In this document: piece after piece, positions 17,375 to 25,310 of the stretch | Layout of the letters: each line of letters opens with the position of its first letter | How positions within the stretch are numbered: the first letter of the stretch is position 1 | NCBI GenBank assembly: GCA_035535015.1 | Contig: DATLQU010000004.1 | Span: 144,307-208,306 of the forward strand | DNA: 64,000 bases | Direction of reading: 5' to 3' | DNA from: Palsa-661 sp035535015 | GTDB taxonomy: Bacteria > Actinomycetota > Acidimicrobiia > Acidimicrobiales > UBA8190 | Translations under genes and position numbers: made by a program | The notes under the pieces: generated by a model | What the model was told of the DNA's origin: nothing | What the model saw: only the letters and a program-made list of their open reading frames with translations | Databases searched by the model: none

Positions 17375-18909
17375 ACCGCCGACACCCGCCGGGCCTTCCC
17401 GGGCTCCTGCGTCGGAATCCTCTGCTCTGCGGGTATTGGATAGGCGGCCGGATGGCTGAGGTCGATTTCGTGGAGCTGGTTCGGCGTGCACTCGCTCTGC
17501 ACGGCACGATCGCCGGCCCCGTTCGTCGCCGGCAGCCGGGGCACAGGGGAATGATCCGGTGAGCTGACATGCAGCGTGCTGGTCAGGTCGCCGGTCGCCT
17601 TCCGCCGCCACGCCGAGATATTGGGGGCCCGGACACCGAAGCGCGTTTCCAGGAATCTCATCTGCGATGTGTGGTCGAAGGTGTCCGAACAGACGTAGCC
17701 GCCCCGGCTGAACGGGGAGACCACCAACATGGGAACACGGAAACCGAGACCGATGGGGCCGGCTACGCCTTGAGCCTGGCTCGGCAGAGGGTCCGAGGTT
17801 AGGTACTCACCCGCTGTGCCCGGAGGCGGGGTGGGTGGTGCCACGTGGTCGAAGAAGCCGTCGTTCTCGTCGTGCATGATGAACAGCACTGTTTTCGCCC
17901 ACACCTTCGGGTTGGAGACGAGGGTGTTGATCACGTTGTGGGAGAACGACATCCCGAGAGCCGGTGCCGACGGTGGGTGTTCGTCGTAACCGATCGGCGG
18001 TATGATCCACGACACCTGGGGCAACGTGTCGTGGGCCACATCGGCGGTGAAATCGTTCGGGAAGATGGGCAGGAAGGCCTTCTTGTAAAGCGACGACGAC
18101 GAGTCCATGTACTGTTTGAAGTAGAGCAGAATGTTGTCCGAGATGACCATGGCCAGAGTGCTCGTCGGTTGGTACTCCGCACCCGGAGGGTTGTACACCT
18201 TCCACGAGACATTGGCGTCTTCGAGCGCTTCGGGCATCGTCCGCCACGAAACGCTGCCCATGGCCGACGAGGCGCCGTTGGTAAAGATGACTGGTCCGCC
18301 GTGCTGTCCGGCCGGATCAAGTGTTCCCGACAAGGCGTGAAGCCGGTTCGGGTGGGTCTGGGACAACACCGAGCAGTGATAGCCGTCGCAGATGGTGAAG
18401 GCGTCGGCCAGCGCGTAGTAGAAACCCAGGTCCTGACGGGTGTAGTAGCCCATCGTCAGGACGCCGTTCTGCGGTCCCTCGAATTGCGGCTGGACGTGGG
18501 TGGCGACGAAGCGGTCCATTTTCCCGTTGTTCCAACACATGTGTTGGGCGTCCCACGCGTGTGACAGGTCGTAGGTGCACTCGGCTTGGCTGGAGGCCGT
18601 GTCGAGATGAAAGGGAAGCAGAGCCGGAGCACTCCCCCCGGGCCACGACTGCTCGAAGGTGCGGGCCCGACGGGCCCGGGCGTCATCGAAACCGCGGACA
18701 CCCTTGTAGCTGCCGAAGTAGTGGTCGAACGAGCGGTTCTCGTGCATCAGGAACACCACGTGTTCCACGGCGCCGAGATCGGACCCGGCCGGCGGGATCG
18801 ACGCCGCCTTCTTGGCCGTGGCGCCACCACAGGAGGCGAGCAACAGCGAGATACCCCCGGCCATGCCGGCGGCCAGGACTTCGCGACGGGTACGCAGGTT
18901 CTGCTCCAT
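17371..18909 (-). CDS. Tat-exported phospholipase C/acid phosphatase-like phosphoesterase
   Basis: A 512-aa phosphoesterase (PF04185 family: non-haemolytic phospholipase C and AcpA-type acid phosphatases). The start at ATG 18909 gives a Tat-type leader with a twin-arginine TRREVL, hydrophobic VLAAGMAGGISLLLASC and a lipobox cysteine, so it is probably anchored outside the membrane. Family motifs: VFLMHENRSFDHYFGSYKGV near residues 50-70 (metal and nucleophile region), DLSHAWDAQ, GYHCSV, IPPIGYDEHPP and the second metal-binding motif HDENDGFFDHV near 345. It cleaves phosphodiesters or phosphomonoesters; the substrate is unresolved. The longer upstream frame lacks homology. It may help phosphate scavenging, notable because the pst locus in this window is broken. 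Confidence 0.88.
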   Translation of the reverse strand: MEQNLRTRREVLAAGMAGGISLLLASCGGATAKKAASIPPAGSDLGAVEHVVFLMHENRSFDHYFGSYKGVRGFDDARARRARTFEQSWPGGSAPALLPFHLDTASSQAECTYDLSHAWDAQHMCWNNGKMDRFVATHVQPQFEGPQNGVLTMGYYTRQDLGFYYALADAFTICDGYHCSVLSQTHPNRLHALSGTLDPAGQHGGPVIFTNGASSAMGSVSWRTMPEALEDANVSWKVYNPPGAEYQPTSTLAMVISDNILLYFKQYMDSSSSLYKKAFLPIFPNDFTADVAHDTLPQVSWIIPPIGYDEHPPSAPALGMSFSHNVINTLVSNPKVWAKTVLFIMHDENDGFFDHVAPPTPPPGTAGEYLTSDPLPSQAQGVAGPIGLGFRVPMLVVSPFSRGGYVCSDTFDHTSQMRFLETRFGVRAPNISAWRRKATGDLTSTLHVSSPDHSPVPRLPATNGAGDRAVQSECTPNQLHEIDLSHPAAYPIPAEQRIPTQEPGKARRVSAV

Positions 18910-19108
18910 GGGAGTAACACAGTAGGGGAGCAGACCCCACGATTTCCGGGGACCGCTTCGGTCCCGGTGAGAGGGGCGGCCCATCAGGCCGGCTCGACTC
19001 TCGTCACCCGGGACAGGGATCTCCGTTTCGGAGATCGACGACCGCCCCGGGGGTTCGCGGTGCGGGTGGGCAGCGGTGGCTAAGCCACCGCTGCCCACCG
19101 AACCGACA

Positions 19109-19312
19109 TCAGATGGGGCGGACCTGCTTGGTCTGCATACCCTTCTGTCCTTGCTCGGCCTCAAACGAGACGCGTTGTCCTTCGATGAGCTCGCGGTATC
19201 CACTTCCCTCGATCGAGGAGAAGTGGGCGAAGACGTCGGGCGAGCCGTCGTCAGGAGTGATGAATCCGAAGCCCTTGGTGGCGTTGAACCACTTCACGGT
19301 GCCTTCAGGCAT
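19109..19312 (-). CDS. Cold-shock protein (CspA family)
   Basis: A 67-aa single cold-shock domain. RNP1-type KGFGFI and RNP2-type VFAHFS are both present after PEGTVKWFNATKGFGF. It binds single-stranded RNA/DNA and acts as an RNA chaperone. ATG 19312 is chosen since the family starts at MPEGTVKWF; AAAGG lies 8 bases before it. The upstream leader of roughly 80 bases with an AT-rich promoter-like hexamer is typical of csp genes. Confidence 0.95.
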   Translation of the reverse strand: MPEGTVKWFNATKGFGFITPDDGSPDVFAHFSSIEGSGYRELIEGQRVSFEAEQGQKGMQTKQVRPI

Positions 19313-19403
19313 TTGGTGTTGCCTTTCTGTTCTGTTCTCCACGCTTCCATTGTCTTGCGGGAGACCAAAAAGGCACCCATCAAAGACGCGCAGCCAGCGT
19401 GAA

Positions 19404-19409
19404 TTTATA
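19404..19409 (-). promoter_or_regulatory. Candidate -10 element of the cold-shock gene
   Basis: On the minus strand TATAAA occurs in one of the most AT-rich short stretches of the region, about 90 bases upstream of the csp start. A weak -35 (ATAGGC) sits 17 bases before it. The resulting leader of about 80 bases fits csp genes. Position-based inference only. Confidence 0.35.
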
Positions 19410-19608
19410 ACTGCGCACTAGTGCCAGCCTATCGCCGGCGGATGCCGCGTGCTCGCTTAGGCACGGATTGGTCCCCCCGGGGGCCGATCGGAGGGTCCCC
19501 TCACGCCTGGGAGCCCCCCGCCCACCTGTGCCCGGAGAGTGGCCAACTCTCGGTGGTGACTCCCCACTGTGCCACTTCGGCCCCGCTCGGAGGTCGTCCC
19601 GGACGACA

Positions 19609-20445
19609 ATGGCGGCCATGGAACGCAGTGGACTCCTGGAGGGGCAGGTGGCGGTGGTCACCGGAGGAGCCGCCGGCATCGGGGGCGGTGCCTCGCGTCG
19701 CCTGGCGGCGGCGGGGGCCACCGTGGTGATCAACGACATCGATCCCACCCTGTTGGCCGAGGCGGTGGCGGAGATCGCCGATGCCGGGGGATCCGCCCTG
19801 GCCCTCCCGGGGGACATCCGCGACGACGCCACCGTGACGGCGCTGTTGACGGCGGCCCGGTCGGTGGCCGCCGGTCGGATCGACGTCCTCGTCAACAACG
19901 TCGGCGACTACCGGCCGAACGGTCGGTTCCTGAAAACGGGACCCGAAGAGTGGAACGCCCTCTACGCCATAAACTTCGAACACGTCCTGCGCTGCACCCG
20001 TGCCTTCGCTCCCTCCATGGTGGAGCGGGGAGCCGGCAGCATCGTCAACGTCTCCACCGTGGAGGCCTTCCGGGGGATCCCGGCCAACGCCGTCTACTCG
20101 GCCTTCAATGCCGCCGTCAACGCCTTCACCCGCAGCCTGGCCGTGGAGCTCGGCCGCGACGGCGTGCGGGTCAACGCCATCGCCCCCGATCTGGCCGACA
20201 CGCTGCAGACACCGGCGGCGTCGATGCTGCGCGGACGTGCCCCGGCCATGGTGGGCCACTGGGTCCCCCTCGGTCGTTTCGGACACCCGGACGACTACGG
20301 AGACGTCATCGTCTTCCTGGCCAGTCCCATGGCCCGGTTCGTCACGGGCCACGTCATTCCGGTGGACGGTGGCACCCTGGCCGCCAGCGGCTGGTACATG
20401 CGCGGCGACCAACGCGGCTGGACGAACCTGCCCGACCTTCCCTGA
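19609..20445 (+). CDS. SDR-family protein with Lys-to-Asn change in the active site
   Basis: A 278-aa classical SDR fold. Cofactor motif TGGAAGIGGG, LVNNVGDY, catalytic serine region NVSTVEAFRG and C-terminal VDGGTLAASGW are all present. The YxxxK motif, however, reads VYSAFNAAV: the tyrosine is there but the lysine position is asparagine (AAT). Either the enzyme uses another proton relay or it has lost dehydrogenase activity. The remaining sequence is well conserved, so this is not obviously a pseudogene. GGAGGTCG lies about 13 bases upstream of ATG 19609; ATG 19618 is an alternative start. It stands alone between the cold-shock gene and the convergent nickel transporter. Confidence 0.85.
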   Translation: MAAMERSGLLEGQVAVVTGGAAGIGGGASRRLAAAGATVVINDIDPTLLAEAVAEIADAGGSALALPGDIRDDATVTALLTAARSVAAGRIDVLVNNVGDYRPNGRFLKTGPEEWNALYAINFEHVLRCTRAFAPSMVERGAGSIVNVSTVEAFRGIPANAVYSAFNAAVNAFTRSLAVELGRDGVRVNAIAPDLADTLQTPAASMLRGRAPAMVGHWVPLGRFGHPDDYGDVIVFLASPMARFVTGHVIPVDGGTLAASGWYMRGDQRGWTNLPDLP

Positions 20446-20481
20446 GCGGTCGTCCCTTCGCCGGGGATCGAGGGACGAGGC

Positions 20482-21654
20482 TTACTCGAAGGACGACCAG
20501 GCGTGGTCCACGGGGTCGGCGGTCATCGTCATCGCCTCGGCCCGGGCCCGCAGGGCGGCGGCATCCCATCTCTCCTCGATCCGGCCGAACCGCCAGATGG
20601 AGAGGGCGACCGCCCAGGTCACGATGAAAACACCGACGATGGCGAAGCCGGCGGTATTGATGTTGAAGGTCTCGAAGAAGTGCCAGACGTTTCCGCCCCA
20701 GTTGAGCTCCGAGGGCAGCAGACCCAGGAATTCGATGGTCCCGATGGCGAAGGCGACGAACACCGACAGTCCGGTGATCGTGATGTTGTAGTAGATCTTC
20801 CGGATCGGGCGGGCGAAGGCCCAGCCGTAGGCGAAATTCATGAAACATCCGTCGATAGTGTCGAGCAGGCTCATCCCGGCGGCGAAGAGGACGGGCAGCG
20901 ACAAGATGGCATAGAAGGGCAGCCCATTGGCTACGGCCGAGCCCGATAGTACGAGCAGTCCGACCTCGGTGGCCGTATCGAAGCCCAGGCCGAAGAGGAT
21001 GCCGATCGGATAGATCTTCCACGGCGTGTCGATCCGCGCCGCCAGGGGGCCGAAGAACCTGTTCATCAGTCCCCGCCGGTTGAGCTGTTCCTCCAATTCG
21101 GCATCGTCGTACCGACCCTGCCGGAGCTCCATGAAGACCCGCACGATGGAGACCAGCACGACCACGTTCAGGGCGGCGATCAGGTACAGAAATGTGCCCG
21201 ACACCGATGTCCCGACAATCCCGGTCACGTTGTGCAGCCCGGAACCGCCGTTTCTCACCTGCTTGTCGAGGGACCGGATGCCGAAGTTCAGGAGAACGGA
21301 AAGACTGAACACCACTGTGGAGTGCCCGAGGGAGAAGAAAAAGCCGACACTCAAGGGTCGCTTCCCCTCGCTCATGAGCTTCCGGGTGGTGTTGTCGATG
21401 GCGGCGATGTGGTCGGCGTCGAAGGCGTGGCGCATGCCCAGGGTCAGGGCCAGGATGCCGGTACCGACCCCGAAGACCTCGGTACCCGACAGCCGGTAAT
21501 GATGGGGTACGGCCGCGGCCAGGAGACCGAAACCAAGCACGAACAAACCCACGACCACGCCGGCCATGGCCCCCACCCGCCTCCACTCCTTCGGTGTCAG
21601 CGCGTCCCGAACCCTTCGCAGCCGTTCCTCCGTCGTCGTCCACCTCGTCGCCAT
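20482..21654 (-). CDS. NiCoT-family nickel/cobalt permease
   Basis: A 390-aa integral membrane nickel/cobalt transporter (HoxN/NixA/NicT type) with about eight membrane segments. The family's metal-recognition signature RHAFDADHIAAIDNTTRK is in TM2 (about residues 75-92), followed by FFFSLGHSTVVF, LGFDTATEVG and GMSLLDTIDGCFM, all four hallmark motifs. It imports Ni2+ or Co2+ for enzymes such as urease, hydrogenase or B12-dependent enzymes, none of which is encoded in this window. It is divergent from a Fur-family gene, with a Nur-like box in the 101-base gap, so nickel-responsive repression is likely. Confidence 0.95.
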   Translation of the reverse strand: MATRWTTTEERLRRVRDALTPKEWRRVGAMAGVVVGLFVLGFGLLAAAVPHHYRLSGTEVFGVGTGILALTLGMRHAFDADHIAAIDNTTRKLMSEGKRPLSVGFFFSLGHSTVVFSLSVLLNFGIRSLDKQVRNGGSGLHNVTGIVGTSVSGTFLYLIAALNVVVLVSIVRVFMELRQGRYDDAELEEQLNRRGLMNRFFGPLAARIDTPWKIYPIGILFGLGFDTATEVGLLVLSGSAVANGLPFYAILSLPVLFAAGMSLLDTIDGCFMNFAYGWAFARPIRKIYYNITITGLSVFVAFAIGTIEFLGLLPSELNWGGNVWHFFETFNINTAGFAIVGVFIVTWAVALSIWRFGRIEERWDAAALRARAEAMTMTADPVDHAWSSFE

Positions 21655-21697
21655 GATTCGCTCCGTCCCGACCCGTCAGCGACTCAGCGTGCCAGGA

Positions 21698-21714
21698 ATG
21701 CGAACTGGTTGCAA
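21698..21714. promoter_or_regulatory. Candidate Nur (nickel uptake regulator) box
   Basis: ATGCGAACTGGTTGCAA matches the arrangement reported for Streptomyces Nur sites (tTGCaa-N5-ttGCAA): the core TGC and GCA are separated by exactly nine bases. It lies between the divergent NiCoT permease (starts at 21654) and the Fur-family gene (starts at 21756), so it could control both. The match is by eye. Confidence 0.55.
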
Positions 21715-21755
21715 CAGATACCTGGAAGCAGCCGGGAACGATTATCCTGAGATCG

Positions 21756-22238
21756 GTGGAACGGACCGGGCCGCCGGCACAGACGGAGAGCGATCTTGAG
21801 GCACGATCCGAGTCGGTGGAGCAGGTCCTCGATCTGTTGCGCTCCCACGGCAGCCGGGTCACCACCTCGAGACGGCTTCTTCTGCAGTGCCTCTTCCAAG
21901 ACGGTGTCCACCGGACCGCCGAAGAGCTGGCCGCCGAAGTCCAGACGTCTGCGCCCGACGTCCATCTCTCCACCATCTACCGTAATCTCGACGAACTGGA
22001 GAGGCTGGGCGTGGTGGTCCACGCCCATCTGGGACACGGTCCGGCGACCTACCACCTGGCCACGGAGACCCACGGCCATCTCGTCTGCGAATCTTGCGGG
22101 GCCATGCTCGAGGCACCCCAGGATTTTTTCGATGCCCTCGCCCGTGCCGCGGCGCGCGACTACGGCTTCACCATCGACCCCCGCCATTTCGCCGTTCTCG
22201 GCCACTGCGCCGCCTGTGCCCCCGCCACGGCCAAGTGA
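21756..22238 (+). CDS. Fur-family regulator, probable Nur
   Basis: A 160-aa Fur-family metalloregulator. The winged helix spans EQVLDLLRSHGSRVTTSRRLLLQCLF to STIYRNLDELERLGVV, and the dimer/metal domain has HLGHGPATYHLATETHGHLVCESCGAM (His-rich site plus the first CxxC) and GHCAACAPA (second CxxC), so the structural zinc site is complete. Divergent orientation from a nickel permease and the Nur-like box between them suggest nickel sensing rather than iron or zinc, but metal specificity cannot be proven from sequence. Start GTG 21756; the extra N-terminal 25 residues before the helix are unremarkable. Confidence 0.85.
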   Translation: MERTGPPAQTESDLEARSESVEQVLDLLRSHGSRVTTSRRLLLQCLFQDGVHRTAEELAAEVQTSAPDVHLSTIYRNLDELERLGVVVHAHLGHGPATYHLATETHGHLVCESCGAMLEAPQDFFDALARAAARDYGFTIDPRHFAVLGHCAACAPATAK

Positions 22239-22242
22239 CGCC

Positions 22243-23025
22243 CTAATTCCTCCGTCGCCATCCACCGGCGGCGTGGCTGCCCCCGTCGACATGCAACGTG
22301 GTTCCGGTAATGAAACGAGCCGCGTTGCTGGCCAGGAAGACCGCCGCCCAGGCGGCGTCGTCGGGACTGCCGAGGTAGCCGAGGGGCGGGACATGGACGG
22401 GTTCGAAGGGCATGTCGTGGGCCCGGAACTGCTCACGGGTGTCGCGTTCGCCCGCGCTCGTCAGGGCGTCGGGGGCGATGGCATTGACCCGGATCCCCGG
22501 TTCCGCCAACTCGAGGGCCAGTGACTTCGTCAGGTTGTCGACGGCCGCCTTCATGGCCGCGTAGATGGCGAAGCCGGGTGCGGCCTGGTGGGCTTCGATG
22601 GAGGTCACGTTCACGATGGCCCCTCCGGAGGGCATGTGCGGAACCACGAGCCGCACCATCCGGGTCACCTGGCTGAAGTTCTCGGCCACCAGTCGTTCCT
22701 CTCCGTTCTCCGACGTGGCCAGTAGGGATGCGGCGAACGTGCCTCCGGCGTTGTTCACCAGGATGTCGATTCCGCCGCAGGACGTCGCCACCTCGTCGAC
22801 GAAGCGGGCCACGGCTTCACCGTCACGGACGTCGAGGACCCGGCGCAGTGTCCTGGGCATCCCGTCCTCGAGGTTGAGGGTGTCCTCGAAGGGATGGAAC
22901 GTCTCGTTCTCGAGGCGGTCGCACAGGGCAACGGTGGCTCCGCAGAGAGCGAAGATGCGTGCCGTAGCCTCTCCGATGCCGCGAGCGGCGCCGGTGATGA
23001 TGGCCACCCGGCCGTCGAGCCGCAT
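22243..23025 (-). CDS. SDR-family oxidoreductase
   Basis: A 260-aa classical SDR: TGAARGIGEAT, LVNNAGGTF, catalytic serine in NVTSIEAH, and YAAMK for Tyr-x3-Lys, with VDGGSHAAGGW near the end. ATG at 23025 is preferred since GGAGATCA precedes it and the protein then begins MRLDGRVAIITGAARG in family fashion. It converges on the Fur-family gene with a 4-base gap. Close in type to the SDR at 19609 (both end AASGW/AAGGW), suggesting duplication and divergence. Substrate unknown. Confidence 0.88.
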   Translation of the reverse strand: MRLDGRVAIITGAARGIGEATARIFALCGATVALCDRLENETFHPFEDTLNLEDGMPRTLRRVLDVRDGEAVARFVDEVATSCGGIDILVNNAGGTFAASLLATSENGEERLVAENFSQVTRMVRLVVPHMPSGGAIVNVTSIEAHQAAPGFAIYAAMKAAVDNLTKSLALELAEPGIRVNAIAPDALTSAGERDTREQFRAHDMPFEPVHVPPLGYLGSPDDAAWAAVFLASNAARFITGTTLHVDGGSHAAGGWRRRN

Positions 23026-23219
23026 CGGCTGATCTCCGCTCGTCAACCTGACCTCCCTGAGACAACCGTCATGCAGAGGGCGCCGGCCACCTACCTGCTC
23101 CCCATCTTTCACGAACCCGGCGTTGACTGGACAGCCGCCGGCTCAGTAACGATGCTTCGCCACGTCCCACCGAAGACCGACCTGTCGACGGGACGAACTC
23201 TAGGCTTCGGGGAGGTGCC

Positions 23220-23771
23220 ATGGCAGACGACACCGAGATCGCAGGATCCGGTCTGGCTCCGACGTTCCGCCACATCGACGACCCCGGCATGAACTGGCAA
23301 CAGGTGAAGGCCGTCCGCAACCCGGACGGATCGACGTCGTCGGTCTGGGAGAAGTGGCTGGCCTTCTCACCCGATCCGCAATATCTGAGTCTCTACGCCA
23401 AATGGGATCCGGGCGTGGTCATCCGCCGGCACGGGCACTACAGCCCCCACGTCCTCTTCGTCATCGAAGGCGACATGTGGTGCGGCGATCGGCATTGCCC
23501 GGCCGGTACCCACATCGAGCTTCCTCTGGGCGCGGCTTTCGGACCGTTCGTGGCCGGACCTCGAGGCACCCTTCTCCTCGAGGTGATGATGGGCGATCCC
23601 CGCTCGTGGGGCGACGACCCCGGGGCCTTCGAACGAGCCCTGGAGCAGCGCGGTGCGGTGGCTCTACCCGATCCCGAGATCGAATTGCCGGCCTGGCTGG
23701 AGGACCTCCGGTCACGATGGCTCGTGGACGGCGAGTCCCAAGACCAGCCCTCGCCTCCGCCATCGCTGTGA
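23220..23771 (+). CDS. Cupin-fold protein
   Basis: A 183-aa single-domain protein of the cupin type: the first metal-binding block appears as GVVIRRHGHYSPHVLFVIEGDMWCG with two histidines and a glutamate (about residues 67-90), and the second as GTHIELPLGAAFGPFVAGPRGT. It may bind a metal or carry out a ring-opening or isomerase-type reaction. GGGGAGGTG lies immediately before the ATG. Its stop overlaps the start of the following SDR-like gene by four bases, so cupin, SDR-like and SDR form an operon with coupled translation. Confidence 0.75.
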   Translation: MADDTEIAGSGLAPTFRHIDDPGMNWQQVKAVRNPDGSTSSVWEKWLAFSPDPQYLSLYAKWDPGVVIRRHGHYSPHVLFVIEGDMWCGDRHCPAGTHIELPLGAAFGPFVAGPRGTLLLEVMMGDPRSWGDDPGAFERALEQRGAVALPDPEIELPAWLEDLRSRWLVDGESQDQPSPPPSL

Positions 23772-24517
23772 TCGTCGTCCTGGGAGACGGTGTACCCGGC
23801 GACGCCTCGCACGCACTGGCCCGCGGACTCCGACAACTCGGGGAGGAGGTCGTGCTCGGGGCACGGGTCACCGATGGGCCCGAGGCCGACGACATCGTCG
23901 CGATCCGGTGCGCCATGAGCTCGGGCCACGAGGTGGCCGAGTTCCTCGCCCGGGTCGAGGCCGCCGCCCACCCGGTCCACGCCGTCGTCCTCGTCTCGAC
24001 CGGCGTGACGGCACCTGCGCCGGGCGAGTTGGCCGCCCTCGATGCCGACCAGTGGGAGGAAGGGGTGGAGGCGCCCCTTCAGCGCACCCTGGCCTGTTTC
24101 CAGGGTTCCTACCGACGGCTCCGGGGGCGTGGTGGTTGCCTCGTGGTCCTCGTCCCCACCATGGCGCTCGTCGGCGCGGCCGGTGGAGCACCCTGGGCGG
24201 CGGTGGCCGAGGCTCAGAGGGCCATGGCCAAATCGGCGGGGCGGTCCTGGGGCCACGAGGGGATCACCGTGAATTGCCTGGCCGTCCCGGCATCGCTTCT
24301 CGCCGCTGCGCCGAGCGCGGAGGACACGGCGACCTCCGGCGGATCGGGCGGAGGAACTGGTCTCGATCGTCCTGGGCTTCCCCCGCCTTCGCTTGAACGG
24401 TCGCCGACCATGGACACCGAGGTCGCTCCCGTCGTGGCGTCGCTGGCCGCCCGCGCCTGGGCCGGCGTCACCGGTGCCACGATCGCCGTTGACGGTGGCA
24501 TCTGGATGACGCCGTGA
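23768..24517 (+). CDS. SDR-like pseudoenzyme (no catalytic Tyr/Lys)
   Basis: A 249-aa protein with the SDR fold but a degenerate active site. The nucleotide loop is GDGVPGDAS rather than TGxxxGxG, no NNAG is present (VLVSTGV instead), and the YxxxK position reads WAAVAEAQRAMA, lacking both Tyr and Lys. The fold's outer parts are kept (SWGHEGITVNCLAVP; IAVDGGIWMTP at the end). It starts at GTG 23768 inside the cupin stop and its stop overlaps the next SDR start by four bases. Such inactive subunits paired with an active one are known for BbsCD-type SDRs, so a structural partner of the next gene product is a reasonable hypothesis. Confidence 0.75.
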   Translation: MIVVLGDGVPGDASHALARGLRQLGEEVVLGARVTDGPEADDIVAIRCAMSSGHEVAEFLARVEAAAHPVHAVVLVSTGVTAPAPGELAALDADQWEEGVEAPLQRTLACFQGSYRRLRGRGGCLVVLVPTMALVGAAGGAPWAAVAEAQRAMAKSAGRSWGHEGITVNCLAVPASLLAAAPSAEDTATSGGSGGGTGLDRPGLPPPSLERSPTMDTEVAPVVASLAARAWAGVTGATIAVDGGIWMTP

Positions 24518-25275
24518 CCGGACCCCTGGACGGTCGGGTCGTCCTCGTGACCGGTAGTGGCGCCGGGATCGGCCGCGCCCTCTGTCTGGCCTGTGCCGAC
24601 GCCGGTGCCCACGTGGTCGCCACCGGCCCGGGCGACAACGGTCAGGAGACAGCGGCACTCGTCGCCGCCCGTGGCGGAAGTGCCATCTTCGTGCGCACCG
24701 ACGTCGTCGTGGCCGCCCAGGTGGAGCACGCCGTGGCCACGGCACTCGATTCTTTCGGTCGTCTCGACGCCGTGGTCCACAATGCCACCAGCCGGCTCTC
24801 CAGCCGGCTGGAAGCCATCGACGACATCGATGACGACACATGGGCCGATCACCTGGCCGTGTCGCTTCGCGGCGCGTACCACTGCGCCCGCAGCGCTCGA
24901 CCCCACCTCCCGGCCGGCGGTCGTTTCCTGCTGATGACGTCGCCCGCCGCGCTCGAGGGCAGCGTGGCTCTCCCCGCCTACAGCGCCGTCAAGGGAGCGC
25001 TCCGAGGAATGGCCAAGTGCCTGGCCGTCGAATGGGGACCGCTCGGCATCACCGTGAATTGCCTGTCCCCGTTGGCCCAGACTTCGGCGCTCGACAATGC
25101 CTACCGGGAGAACCCGGCGCTCGAGCCGCGGCTCCGCCGGGTCGTGCCCCTCGGTCGAGTCGGCCACCCTGAGGACGACATTGCTCCGGCCGTCGTCTAT
25201 CTGCTGAGCGACGGTGCCCGGTACATCACCGGCCAGACGATCGTGGTCGACGGCGGGCGCTTCACCGGCCTCTGA
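24514..25275 (+). CDS. SDR-family oxidoreductase, partner of the upstream SDR-like protein
   Basis: A 253-aa classical SDR with intact motifs: TGSGAGIGRAL, VHNATS (replacing NNAG), serine region MTSPAA and YSAVK. The C-terminus VDGGRFTGL closes the fold. GTG start overlapping the previous stop. In sequence it resembles its upstream neighbour in length and in the SWG/EWGPLGITVNCL segment, pointing to tandem duplication followed by loss of catalysis in one copy. It probably acts on a hydroxyacyl- or keto-acyl-type substrate in the same pathway as the cupin and the LLM oxidoreductase that follows 35 bases later. Confidence 0.88.
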   Translation: MTGPLDGRVVLVTGSGAGIGRALCLACADAGAHVVATGPGDNGQETAALVAARGGSAIFVRTDVVVAAQVEHAVATALDSFGRLDAVVHNATSRLSSRLEAIDDIDDDTWADHLAVSLRGAYHCARSARPHLPAGGRFLLMTSPAALEGSVALPAYSAVKGALRGMAKCLAVEWGPLGITVNCLSPLAQTSALDNAYRENPALEPRLRRVVPLGRVGHPEDDIAPAVVYLLSDGARYITGQTIVVDGGRFTGL

Positions 25276-25310
25276 CCGATCCTGGCGTCCGTTCGTGCGA
25301 CAGTGGGCCG

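Noticed and set aside
20354..21976. 540-residue minus-strand frame over the nickel transporter and Fur region
   Set aside because: It is out of frame with the NiCoT motifs and crosses the divergent promoter; shadow frame.
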